From Erythrobacter colymbi (GTDB lineage Bacteria > Pseudomonadota > Alphaproteobacteria > Sphingomonadales > Sphingomonadaceae), in assembly GCF_002155685.1 (NCBI RefSeq), contig NZ_MUYK01000003.1, forward strand, positions 521,001 through 585,000: a stretch of 64,000 bases of DNA, given 5' to 3'. Positions 16,441 through 29,300 of the stretch are shown here, one piece after another. Positions within the stretch are counted from its first letter, which is position 1. Each line of letters opens with the position of its first letter. Below the pieces are notes generated by a model that was given only the letters and a program-made list of their open reading frames with translations, did no database searches and was not told the DNA's origin. The position numbers were made by a program, and so were the translations under genes.

Positions 16441-18254
16441 GCGCGCTTCAGGATATTGCCCTCAATCTCGATGCCGAGACCGCCGGGCAGCTTCCGCCCG
16501 CAGGTGGCCCGCCCGCGGGCCGCATCGCCCGCGCGCAGGCATGGTTCGCGCGCCTGCCCATCGGCGGCAAGATCACGCTGTTCTTCACCGCCAACTTGGG
16601 CTTCGCGCTGCTCGCGGGGCTGTTCGTGGTGGCGGGCTATGTCCAGCTCGGCCAGCGCGCCGATCGCATCCGCGCCACCCACGAGGCCGCGCTTCAGGCC
16701 GAGCGCCTGCTGGTGCAGCTGAGCGAGGGCCAGCGCCACGCCGAAATGCTGGTCACCACCGGCGATGCCACCCGCGCCCGCGCCGCGCGCGAGGCGCTGG
16801 GCCGTGCGGCTGCCAGCGCCGCCGCCCTCGCCGATCAGGCTGCCGCCTCGGAACTCGCCGGGGATAAGCGAATCGCGCAAATCCGCGACGGGATCGGCGA
16901 TCTCGAACGGCAGGTCGACAGCTTCGACGCCGACACCGCCACCGATGCCGCCGCGCGCCGCCGCCAGTCTGCCGCCATCGGCGCGACCAGCGACACGGTG
17001 CTCGAAGCCGCGCAGGGCCTCACCGGCGCGCTCGGCCAGCAGGCCGATGCCATGGCCGATCGCGGCGCGGCGCTGATCTCGCGCCTGCTGATGATGTGGA
17101 TCGCGCTTGCGACCGTGCTCACGCTCATCACCCTCTTCGCCCAGCGCTATTTCAACCGCACCGTGGGCGCGACGCTCAAGGCGATGGCGGGACAGATGAC
17201 AGCGATTGCCGCGGGCGACCGCAATGTCGCGATCAGCGGCAAGGACCGCCATGACGAGATCGGCGAGATGGCGCGCGCCTCGGAAGTTTTCCTGCGCGCC
17301 GGGCTGCGGCTCGAAAAGCTCAGCCGCGAACGTGCCGAACGCGCCAAGGCCGAGCTTGACGAACAGGCCCGCCAGCAGGTCGTGGCCGAGGAAGCGCGGC
17401 TCGAACGCGAGCGCGTGCTGGTGGGCATCGCCGACCAGTTCGAACGCACCGTGGGCGAAGTCGTCACCGGGGTGGTCGCCGCCTCCAGCCAGCTGCAATC
17501 GACCGCCACCATGATGGCCGCCACCGCCGAGGACGCCTCCCTGCGCACCAACGAAGCCTCTGCCGCGATGCACGAGGCCAATATCGGCGCCACTGCCGCC
17601 GCTGCCGCAAGCGACGAATTCGCCATGTCGATCGGCGAGATCAGCCGTCAGGCCGCCTCCTCCGCCCAGCTTGCGCGCGAAGCGAGCCTGTCTGCCCGCG
17701 AGGCCGACAGCACCATCGGCGCGCTCGCTTCCTCGGCGCAGGAAGTCGGCCAGATCGTCGAGCTGATCCAGACCATCGCCCAGCGCACCAACCTCCTCGC
17801 CCTCAATGCCAGCATCGAAGCCGCCCGCGGCGGCGAGGCGGGGCGCGGCTTTGCGGTGGTGGCGAGCGAGGTCAAGGAACTCGCCAACCAGACCAGCCGC
17901 GCGACCGAACAGGTCGCCGAGCAGATCCGCGCGATGCAATCGACCACCGGCGCCAGCGTCAGCGCGCTCCGCTCGATCGCCGCGCAGATCGAAAGCCTCG
18001 AGACCACCGCCGTCTCGATCGCCACTGCGGTCGACCAGCAATCGGTCGCGGGCCATGATCTGGCGCGCAGCATCGATCTCGCCGCGCGCGGGACCGAGAA
18101 GGTTGCGGGCCATGTCGAGACCGTGCGCGCGCTCTCGCTCTCGACCGGCTCGGCCGCTTCGCAGGTGCTCTCCAGCGCCACCAGCCTCGAAACCCAGGCC
18201 GCCACGCTGCGCACGCAGGTGCAAAGCTTCCTCGCCCGGGTGCGCGCCAGCTGA
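16437..18254 (+). CDS. Methyl-accepting chemotaxis protein
   Basis: The 605-residue receptor has an unusual cytoplasmic lead (residues 1-45, Pro/Ala-rich), TM1 at about 46-68, a periplasmic helical sensor of about 145 residues, TM2 at about 216-236, a HAMP domain (about 238-290), a coiled coil, and the MCP signalling domain. The hairpin tip that binds CheA/CheW is intact ([18 protein letters not shown] and [13 protein letters not shown]). The ligand is unknown; the sensor resembles a four-helix bundle by its Ala/Gln/Arg heptads. There is no C-terminal CheR-binding pentapeptide. It overlaps the GGDEF-EAL gene by four bases. Confidence 0.94.
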   Translation: MSALQDIALNLDAETAGQLPPAGGPPAGRIARAQAWFARLPIGGKITLFFTANLGFALLAGLFVVAGYVQLGQRADRIRATHEAALQAERLLVQLSEGQRHAEMLVTTGDATRARAAREALGRAAASAAALADQAAASELAGDKRIAQIRDGIGDLERQVDSFDADTATDAAARRRQSAAIGATSDTVLEAAQGLTGALGQQADAMADRGAALISRLLMMWIALATVLTLITLFAQRYFNRTVGATLKAMAGQMTAIAAGDRNVAISGKDRHDEIGEMARASEVFLRAGLRLEKLSRERAERAKAELDEQARQQVVAEEARLERERVLVGIADQFERTVGEVVTGVVAASSQLQSTATMMAATAEDASLRTNEASAAMHEANIGATAAAAASDEFAMSIGEISRQAASSAQLAREASLSAREADSTIGALASSAQEVGQIVELIQTIAQRTNLLALNASIEAARGGEAGRGFAVVASEVKELANQTSRATEQVAEQIRAMQSTTGASVSALRSIAAQIESLETTAVSIATAVDQQSVAGHDLARSIDLAARGTEKVAGHVETVRALSLSTGSAASQVLSSATSLETQAATLRTQVQSFLARVRAS

Positions 18255-18371
18255 GGTTATCGCGGGGCGCGACAGGCCGCGCGCCCGACGCTACGTAATC
18301 CCCCTCGATCAAGCATTTGGAAATCATTTTCCTTCATCAATGCTTGAAACCAGAGCCCGGGGGATTGCCGC

Positions 18372-20231
18372 GTGAACATGATGAGCCTGCAGGAGCGCCG
18401 CGAGGAACAGGCCGTTCCCGATTTCGTGCTGCAGATGCGCGCCGAGGACGAGCGTGACGGCGTGACTTACGACGTCGCCTCCGCGGTGCCCGAAAACGGC
18501 ACCCTGCTCGAACGCATTACCTGGTTCCGCAACCTGCCGCTGGCGCGCAAGATCAACGCGGTGTTCGGCACCTTCCTCGGGGTCGGCGTGCTGATGGTGC
18601 TGGTGCTGGGCTTCGGCCTCACCGAGCTGTGGAACCGCTACAACGCCTCGGCCCGCGTGCAGGAAACGCTGGTTGCGGCCGGGCAGATGCAGGCAACCGC
18701 AGGCGAGCTGCGCTACCATTCGGTGCGCGTGCTCTATGATCGCAGCAGCGCCCTGCGCGAGGCGCAGCGCAGCCATGCCGGCGATCTGATCAAGCAGGTC
18801 ACCGCGATCGAGACCCGCCTCGCGAGCGAAGCCCCCGAACTGAGCCCGCGTGCGGGCACGGTGCGCTCCGAAGTCGCCCGGTTCGAGACCACCTTCGATG
18901 CCGCTGCCGAGCGCGTGCGCGGCGGGGGCGATGCCAATGCCGCCGCCGCCGAAGTCTCGCGCCAGGGCGATGCCGTGATGGCCGCCACCGCGCAGCTCGC
19001 CGCCGATATCGGCGCGCGCGGCGATGCACAGGAAGCGCGCGGCATCACCTATTTCTTCAACATGATCCTGATCTGCGGCGTGCTCGCGGTGCTAGGCGGG
19101 GGCGTGCTGCTGCTCGGCCTCACCTATCTCTCGCGGGATTTCTCGCGCAAGATCAAGGAAATCACCGACGCGATGAGCCGTCTGGCCGAGGGCGACCGCA
19201 AATTCGACATCGCCGGTGCCGACCGTCAGGACGAGATCGGCGCGATGGTCCGCGCGCTCGAGCTGTTCAAGCGCGCCAGCAAGCGGCTCGAGATGTGGGC
19301 GCGCGAACGCTCGGAAAAGGCCGAGCAGGAATTGCAGCTCCAGCAGGAGCGTGAGCGCGAGCGGATCGAGGCCGAGGCCAAGCGTGCCGCGCTGCTCGAT
19401 GATGTCGCCCGCCAGTTCGAACGCACCGTGGGCGATGTGGTGAGCGGTGTCGCGGCTGCATCCAGCCAGCTCCACACCACCGCCACCCGCATGGCCCAGA
19501 GCGCCGAGGAAGCGAGCCGCCGGACCGGCGAAGTCGCCGCCTCGATGGAGGAAGCCAACGCGGGTGCCACAGCGGCTGCTGCCGCGAGCGACGAATTCGC
19601 GCTCTCGATCAGCGAAATCAGCCGTCAGGCGGCGTCTTCGAGCGAACTCGCGCGCCTCGCTTCGGTCGCCACTGGCGAAGCCGACGAGACGATCTCGGCC
19701 CTCGCCGCTTCGGCGGACGAAGTCGGCCAGATCGTCGAGCTGATCCAGACCATCGCCCAGCGCACCAACCTGCTCGCATTGAACGCCTCGATCGAGGCGG
19801 CGCGCGGGGGCGAAGCGGGCCGGGGCTTCGCTGTGGTCGCCAGCGAGGTCAAGGAACTCGCAATGCAGACCAGCCGCGCGACCGAAAAGGTTGCCGAGCA
19901 GATCCGCGCAATGCAGTCCACCACCGGCGCGAGCGTCAAGGCGCTGCGGGCGATTGCGGGGCAGGTGAAGGACCTCGAATCCACCGCCGTCTCGATCGCC
20001 ACCGCGGTCGACCAGCAATCCGTCGCAGGCCGCGATCTCGCCCAGAGCATCGACCTCGCCGCACGCGGGACCGAGAAGGTCTCCGGCCACATCGAGGACG
20101 TGCGCCAGCTGTCGCTCTCGACGGGCGCGGCGGCTTCGCAGGTGCTCTCGAGCGCCAACGAGCTGGAGGCGCAGGCGGCCCATCTGGGCGATCAGGTGCG
20201 CGGGTTCCTTCGTACGGTGCGGATGGGGTAG
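18372..20231 (+). CDS. Methyl-accepting chemotaxis protein, paralogue of the upstream receptor
   Basis: The 619-residue receptor has the same plan as its neighbour: cytoplasmic lead (1-60), TM1 at about 62-84, periplasmic helical sensor (about 85-226), TM2 at about 228-252, HAMP, a highly charged coiled coil ([17 protein letters not shown]), then the signalling domain with the tip [18 protein letters not shown]. The signalling halves of the two are nearly identical, so they arose by duplication. The start is taken as GTG at 18372 (Met at codons 3 and 4 are alternatives). Its last 90 bases have a diverged, same-orientation copy at 62537-62626, on the far side of the secretion locus. Confidence 0.93.
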   Translation: MNMMSLQERREEQAVPDFVLQMRAEDERDGVTYDVASAVPENGTLLERITWFRNLPLARKINAVFGTFLGVGVLMVLVLGFGLTELWNRYNASARVQETLVAAGQMQATAGELRYHSVRVLYDRSSALREAQRSHAGDLIKQVTAIETRLASEAPELSPRAGTVRSEVARFETTFDAAAERVRGGGDANAAAAEVSRQGDAVMAATAQLAADIGARGDAQEARGITYFFNMILICGVLAVLGGGVLLLGLTYLSRDFSRKIKEITDAMSRLAEGDRKFDIAGADRQDEIGAMVRALELFKRASKRLEMWARERSEKAEQELQLQQERERERIEAEAKRAALLDDVARQFERTVGDVVSGVAAASSQLHTTATRMAQSAEEASRRTGEVAASMEEANAGATAAAAASDEFALSISEISRQAASSSELARLASVATGEADETISALAASADEVGQIVELIQTIAQRTNLLALNASIEAARGGEAGRGFAVVASEVKELAMQTSRATEKVAEQIRAMQSTTGASVKALRAIAGQVKDLESTAVSIATAVDQQSVAGRDLAQSIDLAARGTEKVSGHIEDVRQLSLSTGAAASQVLSSANELEAQAAHLGDQVRGFLRTVRMG

Positions 20232-20277
20232 AGAGCCCCCCACACCTTCCTCCTGCGGCGCGATCCCGCCGCCAGCA

Positions 20278-20306
20278 GGCCCCGCCCGGGGGCCGCCAGC
20301 GGCGGC
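20278..20306. terminator. GC-rich hairpins between MCP and giant gene
   Basis: Two adjacent perfect 6-bp stems occur between the convergent stops: GGCCCC with GGGGCC (20278-20294) and GCCGCC with GGCGGC (about 20292-20306). Neither has a T tract. A bidirectional terminator role is inferred from position only. Confidence 0.3.
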
Positions 20307-20308
20307 GA

Positions 20309-23300
20309 TCAGGCGTGGAGCTGGAGGTACTCGGCCTCCCTCTGGTGGATCCTGCCGTTCTCGAGGCCCGCGACCGCGCCGAAGCTTCCCATGTCCTGCC
20401 GGATCATCGCCAGCTTGCGCGCGATCTCCGCGTCGGGCTGGGCTGCCCCGGCGTTGGTGCCGTTGCCGGAGATCTCGCCCAGCGCCTCTGCGATGCTGTC
20501 CACCGCATCGGTTTGCGACAGGCGGTCGATCACGGACTCGATCCCGGGCGCGCCGGCCTCCCATTGCGGGACGGCCTGCAGGCGGTGCCGGTCGAACATG
20601 GTGAAGTAGAGCGACGCCGGATCGAACACGCGCTGCGGCAACCGCAGCTGTTCGTCCGCGATGTCGGGGAACACGGCATCGTCGCCCGCGCCCGTCAGGC
20701 CCTGCCGGTCGGCCGCCGCGACGCGGTCGAACAGCGCGGTGACGGCCATGTCGTCGGCGCTGCCGAGCAGCGCGGCCAGATCGCCGAGCGCCGGAAGGGC
20801 CGTGTCGCGGGCCGGGGTGCCCGGCCAGCGTGACAGGAACAGGTCGGGCGCGGACAGCGCCGTCCGCGCGCTGATGCTCTCCGACGTCAGAGTCGCCGCC
20901 GCCGCGCCCGACACCGGGCGGTAGGCCAGCGAGACATCCGCAGCGGTGCTGGTGGTGCCGTTGGTGCGCACGAAGCTGGTGGTGGCGACCACGAGGTTGC
21001 GATCCAGCTTCACGGTAGCCTGGCTCGGGGTGATCCCGGTCAGACGGATCGCGACGATCCCGGCCTGCTCGAGCGTCAGCAGCTCGCCCGCATCGGTCTG
21101 GCCGTTGCCATTGCGGTCCTGCCACACGCGCAGCTCGCCGAAGCGCGCATCCTTGCTGTCGACCACGCGGTCGCCGTTGCTGTCGAGCCGCGCGAGGCCC
21201 TGAAGGCCGCTGCGGGCCTCCTCGCCCTCGCTCGCCAGCGACAGTTCGGAGGCTTCGGTGATGAGGCCGTCATTGTTGCGGTCGATCACGAGGAAGCCGT
21301 CGTCGCCGCCGATCCAGCCGGTGTCGTCCGCGCCGCCATCATCCGCATAGTCGAAGGCCGCGCGCGATTTCTTGCGGCTGACCAGCTCGACCCCGTCACC
21401 ATCGAGATCGAGCACGACCGGCGCGAACATCCCGTAGGTCGTGCTGCCGAAGGTCATCACGGTGTTGGCGCCGAGCTGCCCGGCCAGCGGATCGCGGCCC
21501 TCCTGCGCGCGGCGCGGGGTGACGGTGAGCGCGCCGCCGGCGGCGCTCAGGCGGAACTTCTTCGCCTTGCGGTCGAAGTCGTAGGTGGTGGTCTCGAGCG
21601 ACGGCAGGTTGGTCGCCGCCGAGAAGTAGGTCAGCGCCGCGTCGGCAAAGCTGCGGGTGGTGCCGTTGGTGAGCGTGAAGGTGCCCGTGTTGGCAATCGC
21701 CACCTCGCCGAACGCGGTGACGCGGTTGACCGCGGTGCCGACAAGGCTGATCGAACGGATGCCGACCGCCGCGAGGCTCGCGGTCTCGCCCTCGTCGACC
21801 GCGCCGTCGCCATCGGCATCGCGCCACACGCCGAACTCGGCAAAGCGGGCGTCGCGCGCGTCGAGCACGCGGTCGTTGTTGCTGTCGAAGGCAGCGAGGC
21901 CGGCGAGGTCGGTGCGGGCGTTGGGCACATCGTCGACGAAGCTGATTTCCTCGTAACCCGACATCGTGCCGTTGCGGTCGCGGTCGAGGTAGAGGAAGGC
22001 GTCGCCCGCGCTGATCCAGCTGGTATCGTCGGCCAGCCCGTCGCCGTCGAGGTCGAAGCGCGACTCGCTCTGGGCGGCGGTCAGGGTCTTCACGCCGTCG
22101 CCATCGAGATCGAGGATGATCGGCGAGGCGATGCTGATCGTCTCGCCCCCGCGGAACACCAGCCGCTCGATCGAGGAGAGCTGGTCAATCCCGTCGTCGC
22201 CGTGCGCGATGGCGGCAAGGTCGGACACCCGCAGGCCGAGCGCGCCCGACTGGGTCACCAGCGCATAGCTGCTGCGCAGGCCGAACAGATAGGCCGTATC
22301 GGTGCCGGTGCCGCCATAGAGCAGGTCGTTGCCGGCCCCGCCCCAGAACAGGTCGTTGCCGCCATTGCCGGTGAGCACGTCGTCGCCCGATCCGCCCGCG
22401 ATCCAGTCGGCCCCGCTGTTGCCGGTGAGCGTATCGGCGCCCAGCCCGCCGAACAGGCGGGTCGCGGCGGTGGTGGTGACCGTGAGCGTGTCGCTCGCGC
22501 TCGTCCCGTAGCGCCAGTTGCTCGTCAGGCCGGTGCCGGTCATCGTGGCGATCACCGCATCGAACTGGCGGGTGTCGCCATCGGTGAAGCTGAACTGGCT
22601 GCGGTTGAGCGGCAGGGTGGCAACGCCGGTGTAGCTGGCGTTGAAGCCGAAGCTGGTCTGCGCGCCGGCCGCGAGGCTCTCGTTCGAGCTTACCGCCCGG
22701 AACATGATGTCGCCATTCGCGAGCGTGGTGGCGGTCGCGCCCCACACGCTGGTGATGGTCATCGCCACGCCGTCCGGCACGTCGAGCACCACCTGCCAGT
22801 CATCGAGCGCGGCGCTGCCGGTGTTGCGCAGCGTCAGGTTCTGGCTGAGGCCGCCCGTCCAGACGCTGGTGGGGGCGAGGGTCAGCTCGGTGTCCTGCGC
22901 GTCGGCGAGGTTGAAGGCCGGGTCGCGGTCGAAGATGGTGAGGCCGAAATGGCTCGCATTATAGGCCGCACCGTCGATCTGCACCGAGATCTGGAAGCGG
23001 GTGCCTTCGGCAAGGTTCGGCTGATAGGACTGACCGGTGTTGGTGAACAGCGCACCCTGCGGCGTGACCGCGAAGGTCGTCGTCCCCGGGAAGCCGCTGA
23101 TCCAGCCGCCGGTGATGGTGCCGGGACCCGAATAGGCCGCGAGGATATCCCATGCCTTCAGGCGCCCGTCGACGATCGCCTCGGGCTGCACCTCGTATTC
23201 GAAGGTGGCGATGTAGCCGCCGCCCCACGAGGGATTGTACCAGCTGTTGACGTTCACCTGCCGGAAGCCCGTGGTGCTGCTGCCGCCGCCGCTGGTCGGC

Positions 23301-26300
23301 TGCGCGGTGACCGTCAGCAGGAAGTCGTCCGAGACGCTGAGCGCCCCGTCGCTCGTGGTGACGCGGATGTTGAGCGCGGCGTTGGCATTGGGCGCGGTGC
23401 CGGTGAAGGTCCGGTTGGCCGCGTTGAACACCAGCCACTGCGGCAGCGCCGAGCCGTCGGCGAGACGCGCGGTGTAGGCGAGGGTGTCGCCGTCGGGATC
23501 GGTGAAGGCGCCCGCCGGGATGGTGATCGCCACCTGCCCGTTGCCGGTCGCGGTCTGATCGACCAGCGGCTGCGCGACCACGGGGGCCTCGTTGACGGCA
23601 AGGATCGCGAGCGCGAAGGCATTGCCCACGCTCGCCTGGCCGTCGCTCGCCCGGATCTCGATATTGAGCGTGCCGCTGTAATTGACCGGCGAGCGGCCCG
23701 AGAGGGTCGTCCCGTCGAAGGCGAGCCAGCTCGGCAGCGCCGCTCCGCCCACCAGCCGCGCCGTCAGCGTTAGCGCATCGCCGTCCGGATCGGCAAAGGC
23801 GGTGCGGTTGATCGCGAAGGCAAAGGCCTGGTTCTCGTTCGCCGAGACGTTGGGCAGCGGCGCGACCACCACCGGGGCGTCGTTCACCGGCGTCAGGGTG
23901 AGCCGGAAGGCATCGACCACGCTGAAGGTGCCGTCGGACGCGCGCAGCTCGAGATCGAACACGCCGTTGAGGTTGGCCGGCGGGGCCCCGACCAGACGGC
24001 CGTTGGCGAGGCTCAGCCACGTCGGCAGCGCCGCGCCATTGGTACCCGTCAGGGTGAAGGTCAGCGCATCGCCGTCGACATCCGCGATACCGGCGCTGAG
24101 GCCATCGACGGTGAAGGACTGGTCCTCGGCGAAGGTGTAATCGGGCAGCGGCACCAGCACCACCGGCGCATCGTTGACCGGGGCAATGGTAAGGCGGAAG
24201 GTGTCGGACGCGGCGAGGAGCCCGTCGCTCGCGGTGATGACGATGTCGACCGATCCGGTGAAGTCGCGCGGCGGGGTGCCGGTGATCGCGCCGCCTTCGA
24301 GCCGCAGCCAGTCGAACAGGTCGGCCCCGCTCGCCAGCTTCGCGCTGAGCGTCAGATTGTCGCCGTCGACGTCGCCGAAGGTGCCTGTCGGGATCGCGAC
24401 CGAGAAGCTCGTATCTTCCGGGCTGACCACGTCGGGCAGCGGCGCCAACACTGCGGGCGCATCATTGACCGGATCGATCGTCAGCCGGAACGGCGCGCTT
24501 GCCGATAGGCTGCCGTCGCTCGCGGTGACGAGCAGGTCGAGCGCGCCGTTGAAGTTGCGGGGCGGCAGGCCGATCAGGCGGGTGCCGTCGAACGACAGCC
24601 ATTCCGGCAGCGGCGCGCCGTTCGCCAGCGTGACCGCGTAGGTCAGCGCATCGCCATCGGCATCGAAGGCGCTCGCCGGATCGATGGCGACCTCGACCTG
24701 CGTGTCCTCGGCGAAGCGGCGGCCCGCCAGCGCGGTGCGGAACACCGGCGCGTCGTTCACCGGGGTGATGGCGAGGACGAAATCATCCGCCACGCTCATC
24801 GCCCCGTCGCTGGCGGTGACCCGCAGCGTGAGCGCCCCGTTGAAGTCCTGCGGCGGCGTGCCGCTGAAGATCGCTCCGTCGAACGCCAGCCATGTCGGCA
24901 GAGCGTCGCCGTTGGCGAGGGTTGCGGTGAGCGTCAACGCATCGCCGTCGACATCGCCGAAGGTTCCGGCAGGCAACGTGAAGGCGAAGGCGGTGTCCTC
25001 GGGGCTCGCCCGGTCGGCCAGCGGCTGGAGCAGCACCGGGGCATCGTTCACCGGATCGACCACCAGCACGAAGGACGAGGTCGCCGAAAGGCTTCCGTCG
25101 CTCGCCGTGATCGCCAGCGACAGCGCGCCGTTGAAGTTGGCGGGCGGCGTGCCGGTGAGGGCCGTGCCGTCGAAAGCGATCCATCCCGGCAGCGGACTGC
25201 CATCGGCGAGCGTCGCGGTGAGCGTCAGCCCGTCGCCGTCGACATCGGCGAAGCTTGCCGGATCGATCCCGAAGGCGAAGGCACGGTCCTCGATCGCGCG
25301 GCGGTTGGGCTGTGCGATGCCGACCACGGGCGCATCGTTGACGGCGGCGATCACCAGGTCGAAGGCGTCCGACACGCTCGCTGAACCGTCGCTCGCCACG
25401 AGGCGCAGGTTGATGATGCCGTTGAAGTCGGCCGGCGGCGTGCCTTCGAGGCGACCGGCTTCGAACCGCAGCCACGCCGGCAGGGCGCTGCCATCGGCCT
25501 GCACGAGGCTGAAGGCGAGCGCGTCGCCATCGACATCGGCGATCCCGTCGAGCGGCAGAGCGACCGAGATCGCGGTGTCCTCGGTGGCGGCGATGTCCGC
25601 GAGCGGCACCAGCACCGCGGGCGCATCGTTCACCGCGCGGATGCGCAGCGCGAAGCTGCTGCTTGCCGTGGCGGTGCCATCGGTGGCGGCAACTGCCAGC
25701 AGCACCTCGCCGTTGAAGTCGGCGGGCGGCGTGCCGGTGAAGCGCGCACCGTCGAACGCCAGCCATGCGGGCAGCGCTGTGCCATCGGCGAGGGTCGCGG
25801 ACAGCACGAGGCTGTCGCCATCGACATCGGCGAAGGTGCCTGCGGGCAGCAGGAGATCGATCGCGCTGTCCTCGTCCACCACCACATCGGCGAGCGGTGC
25901 CGCCACGACCGGCGCGTCATTGACCGGCGCGATGGTGAGGGTGAAGGGCTCGGCGACGCTCAGCGCGCCGTCGCTCGCGATGACCTGCAAGGCGATGACG
26001 CCGTTGTAGTCGCGCGGCGGGTTGACCGAGATGACCCCGCCCGTCAGCCGGATCCAGGCCGGCGCAGGGCTGCCGTCGGCGAGCCGCAGCGACAGCGTGA
26101 GCGCATCGCCATCGACATCGGCGAAGGCATCGCTGCGCAGCGCGAAGCTGGCAGGCGTGTCCTCGGAGGTCGCGAAATCGTCGATCCCGCCCAGCACCGT
26201 CGGCGCATCATTGACCGGCTCGATCGAGACGATCACGTCGCGGATCGCCTCGACGATCCCGTCCGAGGCGGCGAGTTCGAGCGCGATGGTGCCTTTGAAG

Positions 26301-29300
26301 TTCGCCGGCGGATCGCCCGAAAGCGTGCGGGTGGCCGCGTCGAAGACCAGCCACGCCGGAACCTCCGCCCCGCCCTTGCCGCGCAGGGTGAGCAGCAGGA
26401 TGTCTCCATCGGCGTCCGTGGCGAGGCCCGAGGGGAAGGCCGCTTCGAAGCGCGTATCCTCGCGCCCGCGCAGCACGGGGATCGCGGCCAGCACCGGCGC
26501 GTCATTGGCAGGCACAAGGGTGAGGTTGACCCGTGCGGTATCGGTGCGCCCGGTGCTGTCGGTCAGCGTGTAATCGAACCACGCCGGCCCGTTGAGGTTC
26601 GCGGCAGGCACGATCTCGAGCTGGCCATTGCCCAGATCGCGCACCGTGACACCCGAAGTCTCGCCGATCGACTGGATCACGATTGCCTGCCGGTCGACAT
26701 CCACATCATTGATCGTCAGCGCGCTCTTGAAGATCGTCAGCGTGACATCCTCGACCATCGTCAGGCTGTCATCATTGGCGACCGGCGCGTCTTCCACCGG
26801 AAGGACGTTGATCGTCACGGTCGAATAGACCGGGAAGTTCTGCTCGTTCCTGATCGCATAGCGCAGCACCACGCTGCCGAAGAAGTCAGGAGCGGGAGTG
26901 AAGCGGTAAGTGCCGTCATCCTGCCGCACCGCGCCGAACAGGTCGACGAATTCGAGCGTCGATCCTTCGGGGGCGGTGTCGTTGGCCATCAGCAGCGCCG
27001 GATCGATGACGAGCGACGTATCCTCGAGCATCTCGAGCCCGGTGTCGGACGAGGCGATGGGGAGCGGGAAGTCGGGGAAGACGGTGATGTTGACATAGCC
27101 GACGCTGCTCGCGCCGTTCGCATCGGTGACGCGGTAGTGGAAGCCCGCGTCGCCGAAATAGCCCGCATCGGGGGTGAAGACGGCGGTGTTGCCGCTGCGC
27201 ACCACGCTGCCCTGATCGCCGTCGAACACTTCGACGATCTGGAAGGCATCGCCCTCGACATCGCGGTCGTTTGCGATCAGCGCGGCGAAATCGATCACCA
27301 GCGGGGTGTCGGCATCGGTGGTGAAGCCGCTGTCGTCATTGGCGATCGGCGCGTCGTTGACAGGCGCGATCTCGAAGATGATCGCGCCGGTGGTGGAACG
27401 GCGCCCGTCGCTGATGACATAGGAGAAGCTGACCGGCCCGGTGAGGTTCTCCTCGGACACGAACTGCCAGCGGCCGCCGGGCAGCTCGAGGATACGGCCT
27501 CCGGTTGCGGTGCGGCTGATCGACTGGAAGCGGAAGGTGTCGCCATCGGGGTCGCTGTCGTTGGCGAGCAGATCGGCGGCGGTGAAGATGAAGGGCGTAT
27601 CCTCGACCGTGGCAATACGGTCGGTCGCGGCCACCGGAGCCTGGTTGGTCGAAGCGACGTCGAGCTCGACCAGGCCGGTGCTCACCCCGTGGCGATCATC
27701 GGTGACCGAGTATTCGAACGTCGCCCGGCCCGAGAAATTCGCGCCCGGGGTGAAGGTGATGACGGTGCCGTCATAGCTCACCGTGCCGCCCACCGCGTTG
27801 GCAACGCCGAGGAAGCGGATCGGATCGCCGTCGACATCGAAGTCGTTGGCGAGCAGGGTCGCCGGATCGACGAGGAGCGGGGTCTCCTCGACCGCGGCGA
27901 GACGATCGGTGCGCAGCGTCGGGGGATCGAACTGCGGCAGGACGTCGAACACGAGCCGGCCGGTCGAAGCGCCCTCGCGGTCGTCGGTAATCGTGTAGAC
28001 GAGGCTGTCCTCGCCCGAGAAGCCCGCGTCCGGCGTGTAGGTGACGAAGGCACCCGCATTGCCGTCGAACCGCTGGGTCAGGGTCGCGCTCGCGGTTTCG
28101 CCGCCGAGCGTGCGGGTGACGGTGATCGACAGATCGGCGAGCACGTCGAGCGGCACCTCGCCGCTGATCGTGCCGGTCGCGGCGTCGATGGCGAGCCATG
28201 CCGGCAGCGCGGCCCCGTTCGCCAGGGTCGCGGACCACACCGCGCCCTCGGCCTGCGCCAGCGACGCCGGAGGCGCGATGGACACGCGGCCGAGCTCGAT
28301 CACCACCCGGCCAGCGCCGGGCGCGGCGATGGCGGTGAGGCGTATCGCATCCCGATCCCGGTCGAGGTCGTTGGCGAGCAGGTCCCTGACCGCGAAGCGC
28401 AGCGACGTGTCCTCGTTCAGCGCGAGCACGTCGGTCACGGCATCGGGCCGCTCGCGCGTCGGGCGCACGTTGAAGAAGATCAGCGCGGGCTGGGCCGAAA
28501 CGCCGCCCTTCTCGTCGGTGGTGGTGTAGTTGAGCACCACGGTGCCGTTGAAGTCCGTGGGCGCGTTGAGCGTCAGGCGCTGGTCGCGCACGGTGAGCGA
28601 TCCACCGAACCCGGTCAGCTCGGCCACATCGTCGACCGTCACTTCGGTGATGACCGACATCGCCGGGATGGTCGAACCATTGCCCGCGACGTTGATCCGC
28701 ACCGGAACCGCGCCGACCCACTCGGGCGGCGGGGTGCCGGCGAAGGTCAGGGTCTCGGGATCGAAGGTCAGCCAAGAAGAGAGCGGCGCACCGCTCTCGC
28801 GGGTCGCGGTCAGCGCGCCCGCACCGCCGAGGTCGAGCGCGAACTTGCCGAGACCCGCCCAGAAGGGATCGCCCGCCAGCAGTGCGTTGATCGCCGGGTC
28901 GATGCCGGCTGTCGGATCGATGACGAATTCGAGCGTGAAGCCGCGGTCGCTCGCCGCCACGGTGCCCGCAGGCGTGCTGCGCGGCGCGGGGGTGATCACG
29001 ATCTGGAGCCGCACCGGCGGCGCTCCGGCGTCGGGCGCGAAGCCCGAGAGCGCGACCGTGCGGGTCGCCGCGTCGAAAGTCAGCCAGTCGGGCAGCTCGC
29101 GCCCGCCATTGATCTGGGCGGTCACGCGCATCCCGGCAAGGTCGAACAGCGCAAGGTCGCTGTCATAGGCGACCGGTCCGGCCGCGAGCGCGGCGGGATC
29201 GAGCGTCACGGTATCGGACCAGCCGAGCGCCTGCCCGCCCGCACCCGCGCGGGTGAAGGTCAGCGCGATGCCGATCGGGTCGCTCGTCCCCGCCGGCGGG

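Noticed and set aside
16332..18224. Minus-strand open frame of 630 codons opposite the first MCP
   Set aside because: The sense strand encodes a complete MCP; the antisense is low complexity.
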